Both the position numbers and the translations under genes were made by a program. The notes beneath the pieces are model-generated. The model ran no database searches and was not told where the DNA came from. It was given only the letters and a program-made list of their open reading frames with translations. Below, one piece after another: positions 52,900 to 60,995 of a stretch of 64,000 nucleotides of DNA (its first letter is position 1; each line of letters begins with the position of its first letter). The DNA is from Lachnospiraceae bacterium UBA5899 (GTDB lineage Bacteria > Bacillota > Clostridia > Lachnospirales > Lachnospiraceae): positions 1-64,000 of the forward strand of contig DJEL01000020.1 of assembly GCA_002432425.1 (NCBI GenBank), in the 5' to 3' direction.

Positions 52900-53919
52900 T
52901 TAGTTGTTAATCAGCTTGTCGTTTTCGTTGTTCCAGCTGTAAAGCTTACGGATTTCTTCGCCGACCTTTTCAGAAGGATGCTCGGAAGCTAACTTTCTTA
53001 ATGCACGGAAGTGAGCCTGACCGCCTGCGGAAGACATATCCAGAAGGAAGTCTTTTGCAAAGGTACCATCCTGGATGTCCTTTAAGATTTTCTTCATGGT
53101 CTTCTTGGTTTCTTCTGTAATAATCTTAGGTCCGGTAATGTAGTCACCGTATTCTGCTGTGTTGGAGATGGAATATCTCATGCCTGCGAAACCGCTCTGG
53201 TAAATCAGGTCAACAATCAGCTTCATTTCATGGATACATTCAAAGTAAGCGTTTCTCGGGTCATAGCCTGCTTCTACAAGGGTTTCAAAACCAGCCTGCA
53301 TCAGAGCGCATACACCGCCGCAGAGAACTGCCTGCTCACCGAAGAGGTCTGTTTCGGTTTCGGTTCTGAAGGTGGTTTCCAGAACGCCTGCTCTTGCGCC
53401 GCCGATAGCCAGTGCGTAAGCCAGTGCTAAATCCTGTGCCTTGCCGGTAGCATCCTGATGTACGGCAATCAGACAGGGAACACCCTTGCCGGTCTGGTAC
53501 TCGCTTCTTACGGTATGTCCGGGTCCCTTAGGTGCAATCATGGTAACATCTACATCCTTAGGAGGAACAATCTGTCCGAAATGAATGTTGAAGCCGTGAG
53601 CGAACATCAGCATATCGCCTGCCTTTAAGTTCGGCTCGATATCTTTCTTATACATAGCAGCCTGTAATTCATCATTGATAAGAATCATGATAATATCTGC
53701 TCTCTTTGCAGCTTCTGCTGCTGTATATACTTCAAATCCCTGTGCTTCAGCCTTTGCCCAGGACTTGGAGCCTTCATACAGACCGATAATTACATGGCAT
53801 CCTGATTCCTTTGCATTCAGTGCATGTGCATGTCCCTGGCTGCCGTAGCCGATAATTGCGATTGTCTTGCCTTCCAGAAGAGAAAGGTTACAATCTTCCT
53901 GGTAAAAAATTTTTGCCAT
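52900..53919 (-). CDS. ilvC: Ketol-acid reductoisomerase
   Basis: Second step of valine and isoleucine synthesis; magnesium and NAD(P)H dependent. From ATG 53919 (GGAGG upstream) it is 339 residues. The Rossmann motif is IIGYGSQGHAHALN, and the knotted C-terminal part carries the acidic metal ligands (CIHEMKLIVDLIYQSGF). It follows an acetolactate synthase small-subunit gene by 74 bases. Confidence 0.97.
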   Translation of the reverse strand: MAKIFYQEDCNLSLLEGKTIAIIGYGSQGHAHALNAKESGCHVIIGLYEGSKSWAKAEAQGFEVYTAAEAAKRADIIMILINDELQAAMYKKDIEPNLKAGDMLMFAHGFNIHFGQIVPPKDVDVTMIAPKGPGHTVRSEYQTGKGVPCLIAVHQDATGKAQDLALAYALAIGGARAGVLETTFRTETETDLFGEQAVLCGGVCALMQAGFETLVEAGYDPRNAYFECIHEMKLIVDLIYQSGFAGMRYSISNTAEYGDYITGPKIITEETKKTMKKILKDIQDGTFAKDFLLDMSSAGGQAHFRALRKLASEHPSEKVGEEIRKLYSWNNENDKLINN

Positions 53920-53993
53920 TTTTCTTTCCTCCATTTGCATCATAATTTAATAACTTTTATAACTGTAGAGGGTTCATCCCCCGGGTTATCATA

Positions 53994-54497
53994 TTAAAAA
54001 TGTACGACGTTTTCCGTACCTCTTCCCAGTCCGGCAATACCGGTTCTGGCAAGTTCTAAGATTTCGTAGCCTTCCTGCATCAAATCGTTTAAGAAGGCAT
54101 CAATTTTTTCCTGTGTACCCGTCATTTCCACAATCAGGCTTTCCGGCGCCACATCAATAATCTTGGCGCGGAAAATATCCGTTAAGGAAATTACATTGTG
54201 TCTCTTTTCGGGACAGACACGGACTTTAATCAGCGCCAGCTCCCTGTAAACACTTTCCGTAGGCTTTAATTCCTTTACGTCTCTGACATCCACAAGCTTT
54301 CCTACCTGCTTCTCAATCTGTGCCAGAATCTGCTCGTCCCCGGTTGCCACAATGGTAATACGGGTAAATCTCGGGTCAGCCGTCACACCTGCGGTAATAC
54401 TTTCAATGTTGTAGCCGCGGCGGCTGAAAAGACCGGAAATACGGCTTAAAACACCGGATGTATTGTCTACAATAAGCTGAAAAACTCTTCTCTGCAA
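53994..54497 (-). CDS. ilvN: Acetolactate synthase regulatory subunit (second copy)
   Basis: A 167-residue ACT-domain protein (LIVDNTSGVLSRISGLFSRRG near 8-28) with the C-terminal domain of full-size IlvN, giving valine feedback to the catalytic subunit. It starts at TTG 54497, with AGGAGG 8 bases upstream. It is distinct from the ilvN-like gene directly after ilvB. It shares a promoter with ilvC. Confidence 0.92.
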   Translation of the reverse strand: MQRRVFQLIVDNTSGVLSRISGLFSRRGYNIESITAGVTADPRFTRITIVATGDEQILAQIEKQVGKLVDVRDVKELKPTESVYRELALIKVRVCPEKRHNVISLTDIFRAKIIDVAPESLIVEMTGTQEKIDAFLNDLMQEGYEILELARTGIAGLGRGTENVVHF

Positions 54498-54523
54498 AAT
54501 CTTTTCCTCCTGCCCTTTTTCCT

Positions 54524-54552
54524 ATCATATCAACACTTTTTTCGCTTGTCAA
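54524..54552 (-). promoter_or_regulatory. Promoter of ilvN-ilvC
   Basis: Minus strand TTGACA (54547-54552) and TATGAT (54524-54529) with a 17-base spacer, a near-consensus promoter 27 bases before the TTG start. It lies in the gap between the two ilvN genes. Confidence 0.8.
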
Positions 54553-54624
54553 CGTATGATATGCAGGAATGTTTTCTATAACCTGTGCTTATGGAACTAT
54601 AGCTACAGGCGTATGTTATTCCTA

Positions 54625-55119
54625 TCAGTTATCGTTTTCGGAACATTTGGGAAGCGCCAGCGTTCCGGTTCTTGCCACTTCCACAATGCTGATGGAAGCA
54701 AGAAGCTGGATAAACAGTTTCGTCTTTTCCGGTACGTCGCAGACCTGAATCATCATCTGGTTTTTGGACATATCAACGATTTCCGCTCTTCCCTTCATCA
54801 TGTCGCAGACCTCTAAGATTTCACGCCGGTTGTTTTTGTTGTACTTTACTTTAATGAGCATAAGCTCCCGGCTGATGCTTTCGGTCTCACTGAAAGTCTT
54901 TACCTTGATGACATCCAGCTTTTTGTTAAGCTGCTTTTCAATCTGTTCTATGGTTCTTTCGTTGCCGCTCGACACAATGGTCATACAGGAAACGGCAGGG
55001 TCGTCCGTTTCCCCTACGGCAAGGCTGTCAATATTAAAACATCTCCGGGAAAAGAGTCCGGCTACTTTGCAGAGTACACCGGAACGGTTTTCTACCAATA
55101 CAGAATATATTTTTTTCAT
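54625..55119 (-). CDS. ilvN: Acetolactate synthase regulatory subunit (first copy)
   Basis: A 164-residue ACT-domain protein (VLVENRSGVLCKVAGLFSRR near 7-26), paralogous to the neighbour gene and with a full C-terminal domain. It lies 11 bases after ilvB, so it is co-transcribed with the catalytic subunit and is the more obvious partner. Segments such as DDPAVSCMTIV differ from the second copy, so the two may respond to different effectors. Confidence 0.92.
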   Translation of the reverse strand: MKKIYSVLVENRSGVLCKVAGLFSRRCFNIDSLAVGETDDPAVSCMTIVSSGNERTIEQIEKQLNKKLDVIKVKTFSETESISRELMLIKVKYNKNNRREILEVCDMMKGRAEIVDMSKNQMMIQVCDVPEKTKLFIQLLASISIVEVARTGTLALPKCSENDN

Positions 55120-55130
55120 AGTCGTACCTC

Positions 55131-56747
55131 TTATTTCACAAGATCGATGGGGTCAATCAGGCATTCCAGAAGGGCGGTTTCATCCTTCGCCAAAAATTCA
55201 TCCAGCGACTTTTCCGCATCCTGCATATTGGTCAGGCGGTAAAACGGCATGTCGTATGCCTGGGACAGCTTGGACAAATCCGGACTGCCGGAAAGGTCTA
55301 CTACGGAGTAATGGTCTTTGTAGGTGTAATGCTGGTACTCTCTTACCATTCCCAGGTAGTTGTTTTTCAGCACGATGATTTTCACCGGAACGGAAAACTG
55401 CCTTATGGTAGCCAGTTCCATCATGGACATCTGGAAGGAACCGTCGCCGCAGACGGCAATGACCTGTCTGCCCGGAGCCGCCAGTCTGGCGCCCATAGCT
55501 GCCGGAATGGAATAACCCATAGTGCCCATACCTCCGGAGGTTAAGAACTTGCCCTTCTTTACAATATGGTAGCCGCAGGACCATATCTGGTTCTGTCCGA
55601 CATCCGCCACGTACACGCCGTCCTCTTTCATTTTATCGGAAAGCATGGTAATGAAGGCTGCCGGGTCCACATAGTCCGGATTGGGATTTCTCTTCGGCGC
55701 CATGGTCTGTCTGTAGGTATTTAAGGTTTCTATCCATTCGTCATGCTCGCAGATAAATTCCTGTTTCATGAAGTCTTCAAAAATATGCTTGGCATCGCCG
55801 ACAAGGGGAATGGTCGGTCCGGCATTCTTGCCGATTTCCGCCGGGTCCACATCCATATGTACCAGAATTTTGTTCTGGGTAATCAAATCCGGCTGGCTGA
55901 CCGCTCTGTCCGCCACACGGGCGCCCACCATGATAAGCAGGTCGGACTCGTTCATGGCCCGGTTGGCATAAGCTTTGCCGTTGTTGCCCACCATGCCGTA
56001 GTAAAGCGGATGCTCGGTAGGCATTACTCCGATGCCCATCATAGTGGACACTACGGGAATTTTATAGGTCTCCGCAAAGGTGCGCAGCTCATTTTCCGCT
56101 TCGCTTAAAAGCACACCGCCGCCCGCACAGATAATGGGACGCTTTGCATGCTCCAGTGCCTTGATTACCTTTTTAATCTGCACAATATGACCTTTTACGG
56201 TAGGCTTGTAGGTACGGATATTGACTTCCTCCGGATATGCGAAACGGCTGATTGCCGCATTCTGGACATCGATGGGAATATCAATCAGCACCGGACCTTT
56301 TCTGCCGGAATTGGCAATATAAAAGGCTTCCTTAAAGATACGGGGAATATCCTGCACGTTTTTCACAAGATAGCTGTATTTTACAAAGGACTCCACAGCG
56401 CCCGTAATATCCGCTTCCTGGAATACATCGCTTCCCAGAAGCTCGCTGTTTACCTGACCGGTAATGCAGATTAAGGGAATGCTGTCCGCAAATGCGGTGG
56501 CAATGCCGGTGATGACATTGGTGGCGCCCGGTCCGCTCGTTACGGCACAGACACCCGGCTTTCCCGTCATTCTTGCCATTCCGCTTGCGGCATGGGCTGC
56601 ATTCTGTTCCGTGCGCACCAGCACGGTTTTAATATCAGATTGTAAGATACTGTTATAAAAAGGACAAATAGCAACGCCCGGATAGCCAAACACAACTTTG
56701 ACATCCTCGGCTTCCAGACATTTGATAATAGCATCTGCTCCGTTCAT
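55131..56747 (-). CDS. ilvB: Acetolactate synthase catalytic subunit
   Basis: Thiamine diphosphate enzyme condensing pyruvate (with pyruvate or 2-ketobutyrate), the first common step of valine, leucine and isoleucine synthesis. The 538-residue protein has the catalytic E47 in VRTEQNAAH, the middle FAD/Rossmann domain, and the TPP-binding GDGSF then NNYLGM in the last third. Anabolic-type AHAS, since it is paired with regulatory subunits. GGAGG before the ATG. Confidence 0.96.
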   Translation of the reverse strand: MNGADAIIKCLEAEDVKVVFGYPGVAICPFYNSILQSDIKTVLVRTEQNAAHAASGMARMTGKPGVCAVTSGPGATNVITGIATAFADSIPLICITGQVNSELLGSDVFQEADITGAVESFVKYSYLVKNVQDIPRIFKEAFYIANSGRKGPVLIDIPIDVQNAAISRFAYPEEVNIRTYKPTVKGHIVQIKKVIKALEHAKRPIICAGGGVLLSEAENELRTFAETYKIPVVSTMMGIGVMPTEHPLYYGMVGNNGKAYANRAMNESDLLIMVGARVADRAVSQPDLITQNKILVHMDVDPAEIGKNAGPTIPLVGDAKHIFEDFMKQEFICEHDEWIETLNTYRQTMAPKRNPNPDYVDPAAFITMLSDKMKEDGVYVADVGQNQIWSCGYHIVKKGKFLTSGGMGTMGYSIPAAMGARLAAPGRQVIAVCGDGSFQMSMMELATIRQFSVPVKIIVLKNNYLGMVREYQHYTYKDHYSVVDLSGSPDLSKLSQAYDMPFYRLTNMQDAEKSLDEFLAKDETALLECLIDPIDLVK

Positions 56748-56784
56748 GGTTTTCCTCCAACATTTCTAAAATTACATAGAGTTT

Positions 56785-56813
56785 ATTTTAACACACTAAA
56801 GTGTTTCTGGCAA
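56785..56813 (-). promoter_or_regulatory. Promoter of ilvBN
   Basis: Minus strand TTGCCA (56808-56813) and TAAAAT (56785-56790) with a 17-base spacer, 37 bases before the ilvB ATG. No T-box or attenuator is seen. Confidence 0.65.
56793..56804. promoter_or_regulatory. Palindrome in the ilvB promoter spacer
   Basis: ACACTAAAGTGT at 56793-56804 has arms ACACT and AGTGT and sits between the -35 and -10 boxes, where a bound repressor would block polymerase. The regulator is unknown. Confidence 0.4.
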
Positions 56814-56857
56814 TGTTTTGCTAAATTATGACGGGTAAAACAGAAAAAAACATCAAG

Positions 56858-56882
56858 AAAAAATCCGCAGATAATCTGCGGA
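56858..56882 (-). terminator. Terminator of enolase
   Basis: TCCGCAGAT (56864-56872) and ATCTGCGGA (56874-56882) form the stem; on the minus strand six T follow at 56858-56863. Confidence 0.9.
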
Positions 56883-56956
56883 CTTTCCCTTTAAGCCATT
56901 TTATTTATTTGTAAGGAGATGTTTAGAAACCGGTAGTTACTGCTTTTTGCCAGTTG

Positions 56957-58261
56957 TTACTGTCTGACATTAAAAGCCTTCATGCCGGGATAAACGGCAC
57001 TGTCGCCCAGTTCTTCCTCAATGCGGAGAAGCTGGTTGTACTTGGCAACACGTTCACTTCTGGAAGGTGCGCCGGTTTTAATCTGGCAGGTATTTAATGC
57101 GACTGCCAGGTCTGCAATGGTGGTATCAGCCGTCTCACCGGAACGATGGGAACTGATAGCGGTGTATCCTGCCTTGTGAGCCATCTTGATAGCTTCCAGG
57201 GTTTCGGATACGGAACCAATCTGGTTTAACTTAATCAGAATGGCATTGCCTGCGCCTAAGGAAATACCCTTAGCCAGTCTTTCGGTGTTGGTAACAAATA
57301 AGTCATCACCAACGAGCTGAACCTTGTCACCGAGTCTTTCGGTAAGCTTCTGCCAGCCTTCCCAGTCCTCTTCATCCAGACCGTCCTCGATGGAGATAAT
57401 GGGATATTTTTCACACAGCTTTGCCCAGTGCTCAATCAGCTCTTCTGCAGTATACTCGGTACCTGCCTTGGGCAGCTTGTAATAACCTTTGCCTTTTTCG
57501 CTCTTCCATTCGGAGGAAGCGGCATCCATGGCAATCTTGAAATCCACGCCGGGCTTGTAGCCTGCTTTTTCTACAGCTTCCAGAATAGTGGAAATTGCTT
57601 CTTCGTCGGATTTCAGTGCCGGAGCGAAACCTCCTTCGTCACCAACGGAGGTAGCCAGACCTCTTTCCTTTAAGATAGCTGCCAGTGCATGGAATACTTC
57701 CGCACACCATCTTAAGCATTCCTTGAAGGAAGGTGCTCCTACGGGCATAATCATGAATTCCTGTACATCCAGTCCGCTGGAAAGTGCATGGCATCCGCCA
57801 TTGATAATGTTCATCATGGGAACCGGAAGTCTGTTGCCGGAAATACCGCCTAAGAAACGGTAAAGAGGAAGCTCCATGGCATTTGCTGCCGCTCTTGCGG
57901 TTGCAATGGAAACTGCCAGAATGGCGTTGGCGCCGAGATTGGATTTGTCCTTGGTGCCGTCTGCCTTAATCATAGCCTTGTCTACCGCATAAATGTCGGA
58001 AGCATCCAGACCCTTGATTGCATCGTTGATAACTGTATTTATATTTTCAACGGCCTTGGTAACACCCTTGCCGCCGTATCTTGCCTTGTCTCCGTCGCGA
58101 AGTTCCAGTGCTTCAAATTCACCGGTGGATGCGCCGCTGGGTGCGGTTCCTCTTCCGATGGTACCGTCTGCCAGAACAACCTCTGCTTCCACGGTAGGAT
58201 TTCCTCTGGAATCTAAGATTTCTCTGCCATATACTTTTTCAATACTCAGATGATTAACCAT
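56957..58261 (-). CDS. eno: Enolase
   Basis: Glycolysis: 2-phosphoglycerate to phosphoenolpyruvate, magnesium dependent. From ATG 58261 (AAAGGAG upstream) it is 434 residues, the standard size; an earlier in-frame reading from 58354 crosses the leader hairpins. The signature LIKLNQIGSVSETLEAI and SHRSGETADTTIADLAVA are present. It has its own promoter, an operator-like palindrome and a terminator, so it is monocistronic. Confidence 0.97.
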   Translation of the reverse strand: MVNHLSIEKVYGREILDSRGNPTVEAEVVLADGTIGRGTAPSGASTGEFEALELRDGDKARYGGKGVTKAVENINTVINDAIKGLDASDIYAVDKAMIKADGTKDKSNLGANAILAVSIATARAAANAMELPLYRFLGGISGNRLPVPMMNIINGGCHALSSGLDVQEFMIMPVGAPSFKECLRWCAEVFHALAAILKERGLATSVGDEGGFAPALKSDEEAISTILEAVEKAGYKPGVDFKIAMDAASSEWKSEKGKGYYKLPKAGTEYTAEELIEHWAKLCEKYPIISIEDGLDEEDWEGWQKLTERLGDKVQLVGDDLFVTNTERLAKGISLGAGNAILIKLNQIGSVSETLEAIKMAHKAGYTAISSHRSGETADTTIADLAVALNTCQIKTGAPSRSERVAKYNQLLRIEEELGDSAVYPGMKAFNVRQ

Positions 58262-58362
58262 TTTGTACGCTCCTTTTCTTTCTGTAAGTGGGGTATCCTC
58301 CCGAAAGCGTGCATTCTTTCGGCTCATGCGATAGCATGAATGAGGATTCCACATGATTTACT

Positions 58363-58388
58363 CATTAGTTAGCATCTGCTAACTAATG
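58363..58388. promoter_or_regulatory. Perfect 26-base palindrome at the enolase start site
   Basis: CATTAGTTAGCA (58363-58374) and TGCTAACTAATG (58377-58388) are exact reverse complements around a 2-base centre. The core AGTTAGC-N4-GCTAACT is identical to the site before the DUF3793 gene. It begins 3 bases after the -10 box, overlapping the expected transcription start, so it should act as a repressor operator. Between it and the ATG another small hairpin CATGC-GATA-GCATG lies near 58325-58338. Confidence 0.8.
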
Positions 58389-58391
58389 TAA

Positions 58392-58420
58392 AGTATACAA
58401 TGAGTACCAAGAAAATGCAA
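58392..58420 (-). promoter_or_regulatory. Promoter of enolase
   Basis: Minus strand TTGCAT (58415-58420) and TATACT (58392-58397) with a 17-base spacer, about 130 bases before the ATG. Confidence 0.8.
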
Positions 58421-58465
58421 GCCCTATTTTTAATTTTTTTAAGAGCTCTTCTATTTTCTTCCGAT

Positions 58466-58897
58466 TTAAGCATTGGCAAGCTTTTCTCCTAATTCCCTGC
58501 ACGCCTCTAATCCTTCTTCGTCGGGAGTTTCATGACAGATGACGCCTTCGCCGCCTACCACTTCTGCGCCGGCAGCCATCATACGGGATTCCCAGTCACG
58601 CATCCACTCGCCGTCGCCCCAGCCGTAAGAACCGAACAGGGCAATCTTTTTTCCTGCCGCAAAGCCTTCCACTTCCATAACGAACGGTTCCATGGTGGAC
58701 TCTTCCAGAACCTCTGCTCCCATAGCGGGGCATCCCAATGCAAATGCGCCTGCATCCTTTAAGGTATCTGCCGGAACGGTGCCTACGAAAGCAACCTCTG
58801 CTTCCTTTCCTGCCTTTCTGATGCCTTCCGCAACAGCCTCTGCCATTGCCTGTGTATTGCCGCCCATTGTCCAGAAAATTACATAAATTTTATCCAT
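58466..58897 (-). CDS. Flavodoxin
   Basis: A 143-residue FMN electron carrier. The phosphate loop is TMGGNT at 10-15, and the isoalloxazine-contact loops include GCPAMGAEVLEE and GSYGWGDGEWM, as in short-chain Clostridial flavodoxins. Flavodoxin replaces ferredoxin when iron is scarce. It follows the DUF3793 gene by 33 bases and is in the operon with the AGTTAGC palindrome. Confidence 0.95.
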   Translation of the reverse strand: MDKIYVIFWTMGGNTQAMAEAVAEGIRKAGKEAEVAFVGTVPADTLKDAGAFALGCPAMGAEVLEESTMEPFVMEVEGFAAGKKIALFGSYGWGDGEWMRDWESRMMAAGAEVVGGEGVICHETPDEEGLEACRELGEKLANA

Positions 58898-58930
58898 TTT
58901 ACTTTTCCTCTTTTCTTAAAATTTTGATTA

Positions 58931-59521
58931 TTATTGACAAATGGTAAGAATGTCTTTCATTCCCACCTGAAAGGATAAGAGCTGAATCAGGTTTTCCCTT
59001 GCATATTCAAACTTCTGGAAAAGCTCCTGTTTACTCTCCCTGTCCTTATATACCTTCCAGTAGCCGCTGCAGAGATAATTTCTGCCGCCGTACCGGATAA
59101 AACCTTCCACGTCTTCCACCGGATATTCCAGAAGTATTCCCATTTCGTGAGGGAACTCCGCTTTTCCTTCCCTGTAAGCCAGGTATCTCATCCGAAAGGA
59201 AGTAAGTACGTTGTTTAATGTGAGTTCATCATAGCCTCTTTCCTGTAAGAAAGCCGCCACCTCTTCATCCTGCAGAAGTTTTTCCATTTTATCCGTCCGG
59301 TATAAAAAGAAAACACCGCGGTTTTCCGTTTCTCCCAGATAAAAGCTTACGATTTTACTGCCCCGCAGTACCTCAAGCATGGACTCGTATTCGCTCCAGG
59401 GAATGGTTAACAGATTGGACGCTTTCAGTCCGGTAATCAGAGGCGCACACTGCATGGCAAGTTCCCTGTCAATATTGCCTGAAGGTGAACTCTGCAGTTT
59501 TTCCCATGTTTCGTAACTCAA
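58931..59521 (-). CDS. DUF3793 family protein
   Basis: A 196-residue soluble protein, starting at TTG 59521 with GGAGG 6 bases upstream. Family pattern: LAMQCAPLITGLKASNLL, then SKIVSFYLGETENRGVFFLYR and FPHEMGILLEYPVEDVEGFI. DUF3793 is often found beside flavodoxin and ferrous-iron transport genes in gut Clostridia (from memory), which fits its operon here. Function is unknown. Confidence 0.88.
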   Translation of the reverse strand: MSYETWEKLQSSPSGNIDRELAMQCAPLITGLKASNLLTIPWSEYESMLEVLRGSKIVSFYLGETENRGVFFLYRTDKMEKLLQDEEVAAFLQERGYDELTLNNVLTSFRMRYLAYREGKAEFPHEMGILLEYPVEDVEGFIRYGGRNYLCSGYWKVYKDRESKQELFQKFEYARENLIQLLSFQVGMKDILTICQ

Positions 59522-59537
59522 TCGGTTCCTCCTTTCA

Positions 59538-59555
59538 AGTTAGCCACCGCTAACT
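59538..59555. promoter_or_regulatory. Operator-like palindrome before the DUF3793-flavodoxin operon
   Basis: AGTTAGC (59538-59544) and GCTAACT (59549-59555) with a 4-base centre, the same motif as at enolase. It begins 6 bases after the -10 box, so it overlaps the transcription start and sits just before the ribosome site. Confidence 0.8.
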
Positions 59556-59561
59556 GGATTT

Positions 59562-59590
59562 ATCATACAGGATTTACCGCTTTCTGTCAA
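59562..59590 (-). promoter_or_regulatory. Promoter of the DUF3793-flavodoxin operon
   Basis: Minus strand TTGACA (59585-59590) and TATGAT (59562-59567) with a 17-base spacer, near consensus. Confidence 0.85.
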
Positions 59591-59601
59591 GTCACTTTCT
59601 G

Positions 59602-59630
59602 TTGTCTTTTTTCCCGAGATATGATAGATT
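59602..59630 (+). promoter_or_regulatory. Promoter of the lipoprotein gene
   Basis: TTGTCT (59602-59607) and TAGATT (59625-59630), spacer 17, followed by a GGAGG site before ATG 59660. Diverges from the DUF3793 promoter. Confidence 0.5.
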
Positions 59631-59659
59631 AAATAGGTACGAAAAAAGGAGGTCTTTCC

Positions 59660-60142
59660 ATGAAAACAAAACATTTTCTGGCACTGCTTGTTCTCTCTGC
59701 CGGTTTACTTTTTACAGCCTGTGGCAAAACAGCTGACCCTGCCAAGGCAAAATTTGAAAACGATATCAATACCTTCTGCGACAATGTGGCGGAAATCGAC
59801 GCCGGTATCAACAGCATCGACTCTTCTTCCGAAGATGCTCCCGATATCCTGCTTGACTACTTAGACCAGCTTGACCAGCAGTTCAAGCTTCTGGCTGAGC
59901 TTTCCGTTCCGGACGACTACTCCTACATGGAGCAGCTTGCCGACGAAGCCAGCGAGTATATGTCCACGGCGGTTTCTTCTTACCACGAAGCCTACGCCAA
60001 CCATTCCTTTAACGAATATACCGCTGAGTACGCCAAGGAAAACTACGACAGAGCCTGCAAGCGTGTGACCGTTATCTTAGAGCTTCTGCAGGGCAAAGAA
60101 ATTACCGATTCCGATGTTATCATCGAAACCGGTAACGAATAA
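59660..60142 (+). CDS. Small lipoprotein, unknown
   Basis: A 160-residue secreted lipoprotein: signal KTKHFLALLVLSAGLL followed by lipobox FTAC with the lipidated cysteine near residue 21. The mature part is acidic and helical (DYLDQLDQQFKLLAELSVP), without a recognised family. It is convergent with pdaA, their stop codons 6 bases apart. Confidence 0.7.
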   Translation: MKTKHFLALLVLSAGLLFTACGKTADPAKAKFENDINTFCDNVAEIDAGINSIDSSSEDAPDILLDYLDQLDQQFKLLAELSVPDDYSYMEQLADEASEYMSTAVSSYHEAYANHSFNEYTAEYAKENYDRACKRVTVILELLQGKEITDSDVIIETGNE

Positions 60143-60148
60143 ACTTTC

Positions 60149-60940
60149 TCATGAAATTTCTGACAACGGTTTTATGGTATACCCCATCTCTTCCCATTTT
60201 GTCAGAAGTTCATCCAGTATTTCCGCATTGGTCTTTGAAGTGCTGTGCAGCAGCACAATCGCGCCGGGATGAATACGTCCCGTCAGTTTCTGAAACGCTT
60301 CTTCGTGTGTGGGCTGGTTATCCTGATACCAGTCCACATAGGCAAGACTCCAAAAGAAAGTCTGATATCCCATGCTTTGCGCCATTTTCATATTTTCCGT
60401 GCTGAATTTTCCCTGCGGCGGTCTGTAGTATTTTGCCATTTCCGTTCCGGTTATGGACTGAAACAGGGTTTCCACATCCTCCATTTCTTTCCGGAAGGAG
60501 GCTTCATCGGAAATCTTAGACATATCCAGATGATGGTATGTATGGTTGCCGACCGCATGCCCGTCCTCCACCATCCGTTTTACGATTTCCGGTGCCGACT
60601 CTAAAAAATGTCCCACCACAAAAAAGGTTGCCTGCACATTGTGTTTCTTTAGGGCATCCAAAATGGGCTCCGTATTTCCGTTTTCGTAGCCGCAGTCGAA
60701 GGTCAGATAAATCACCTTTTCTTCGGTGCTTCCCACGTAATGCGCATCGTACTGCCCAAGCTCTTCTGCGCTAACATTACCCGTGGGTTTTGTGCCTTCT
60801 TCTCCAAATCCCAGCCCCCAGTTTTCCGCGGAAAGCACCTTGCCGGAATTTGTCTGCCTCACATAGCTTGTGGCATATCCTAATGCCTGCCCCACAAAAT
60901 ACATGGAAAGCAAAAGCACTATCACTAATATTTTTTTCAT
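60149..60940 (-). CDS. Polysaccharide deacetylase, PdaA-like
   Basis: A 263-residue NodB-domain deacetylase. The catalytic base is D82 in TFDCGYENG, metal ligands H133 and H137 in NHTYHH, and later motifs RPPQGKFS and VLLHSTSKT complete the set. An N-terminal signal segment (KILVIVLLLSMYFVG) exports it. PdaA removes the acetyl from muramic acid for cortex delta-lactam during sporulation; the length and TFDCGYENG variant fit this group. The AGGG ribosome site lies inside the preceding hairpin. Confidence 0.9.
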   Translation of the reverse strand: MKKILVIVLLLSMYFVGQALGYATSYVRQTNSGKVLSAENWGLGFGEEGTKPTGNVSAEELGQYDAHYVGSTEEKVIYLTFDCGYENGNTEPILDALKKHNVQATFFVVGHFLESAPEIVKRMVEDGHAVGNHTYHHLDMSKISDEASFRKEMEDVETLFQSITGTEMAKYYRPPQGKFSTENMKMAQSMGYQTFFWSLAYVDWYQDNQPTHEEAFQKLTGRIHPGAIVLLHSTSKTNAEILDELLTKWEEMGYTIKPLSEIS

Positions 60941-60944
60941 AAGA

Positions 60945-60983
60945 AAAACCCTGATATACTTTTTATCAGTATATTAGGGTTTT
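60945..60983 (-). terminator. Hairpin between DUF5684 and pdaA genes
   Basis: Two 16-base arms (60945-60960 and 60968-60983) pair with one mismatch that is a G-U pair in RNA, followed on the minus strand by TTTTTCTT. It fits a terminator for the DUF5684 gene, and the AGGG that would serve pdaA is part of the stem. Confidence 0.75.
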
Positions 60984-60995
60984 CGGGTTTCATTC

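Noticed and set aside
50366..56850. T-box riboswitches before leu and ilv genes
   Set aside because: The leaders are too short for a T-box and I found no specifier or antiterminator consensus.
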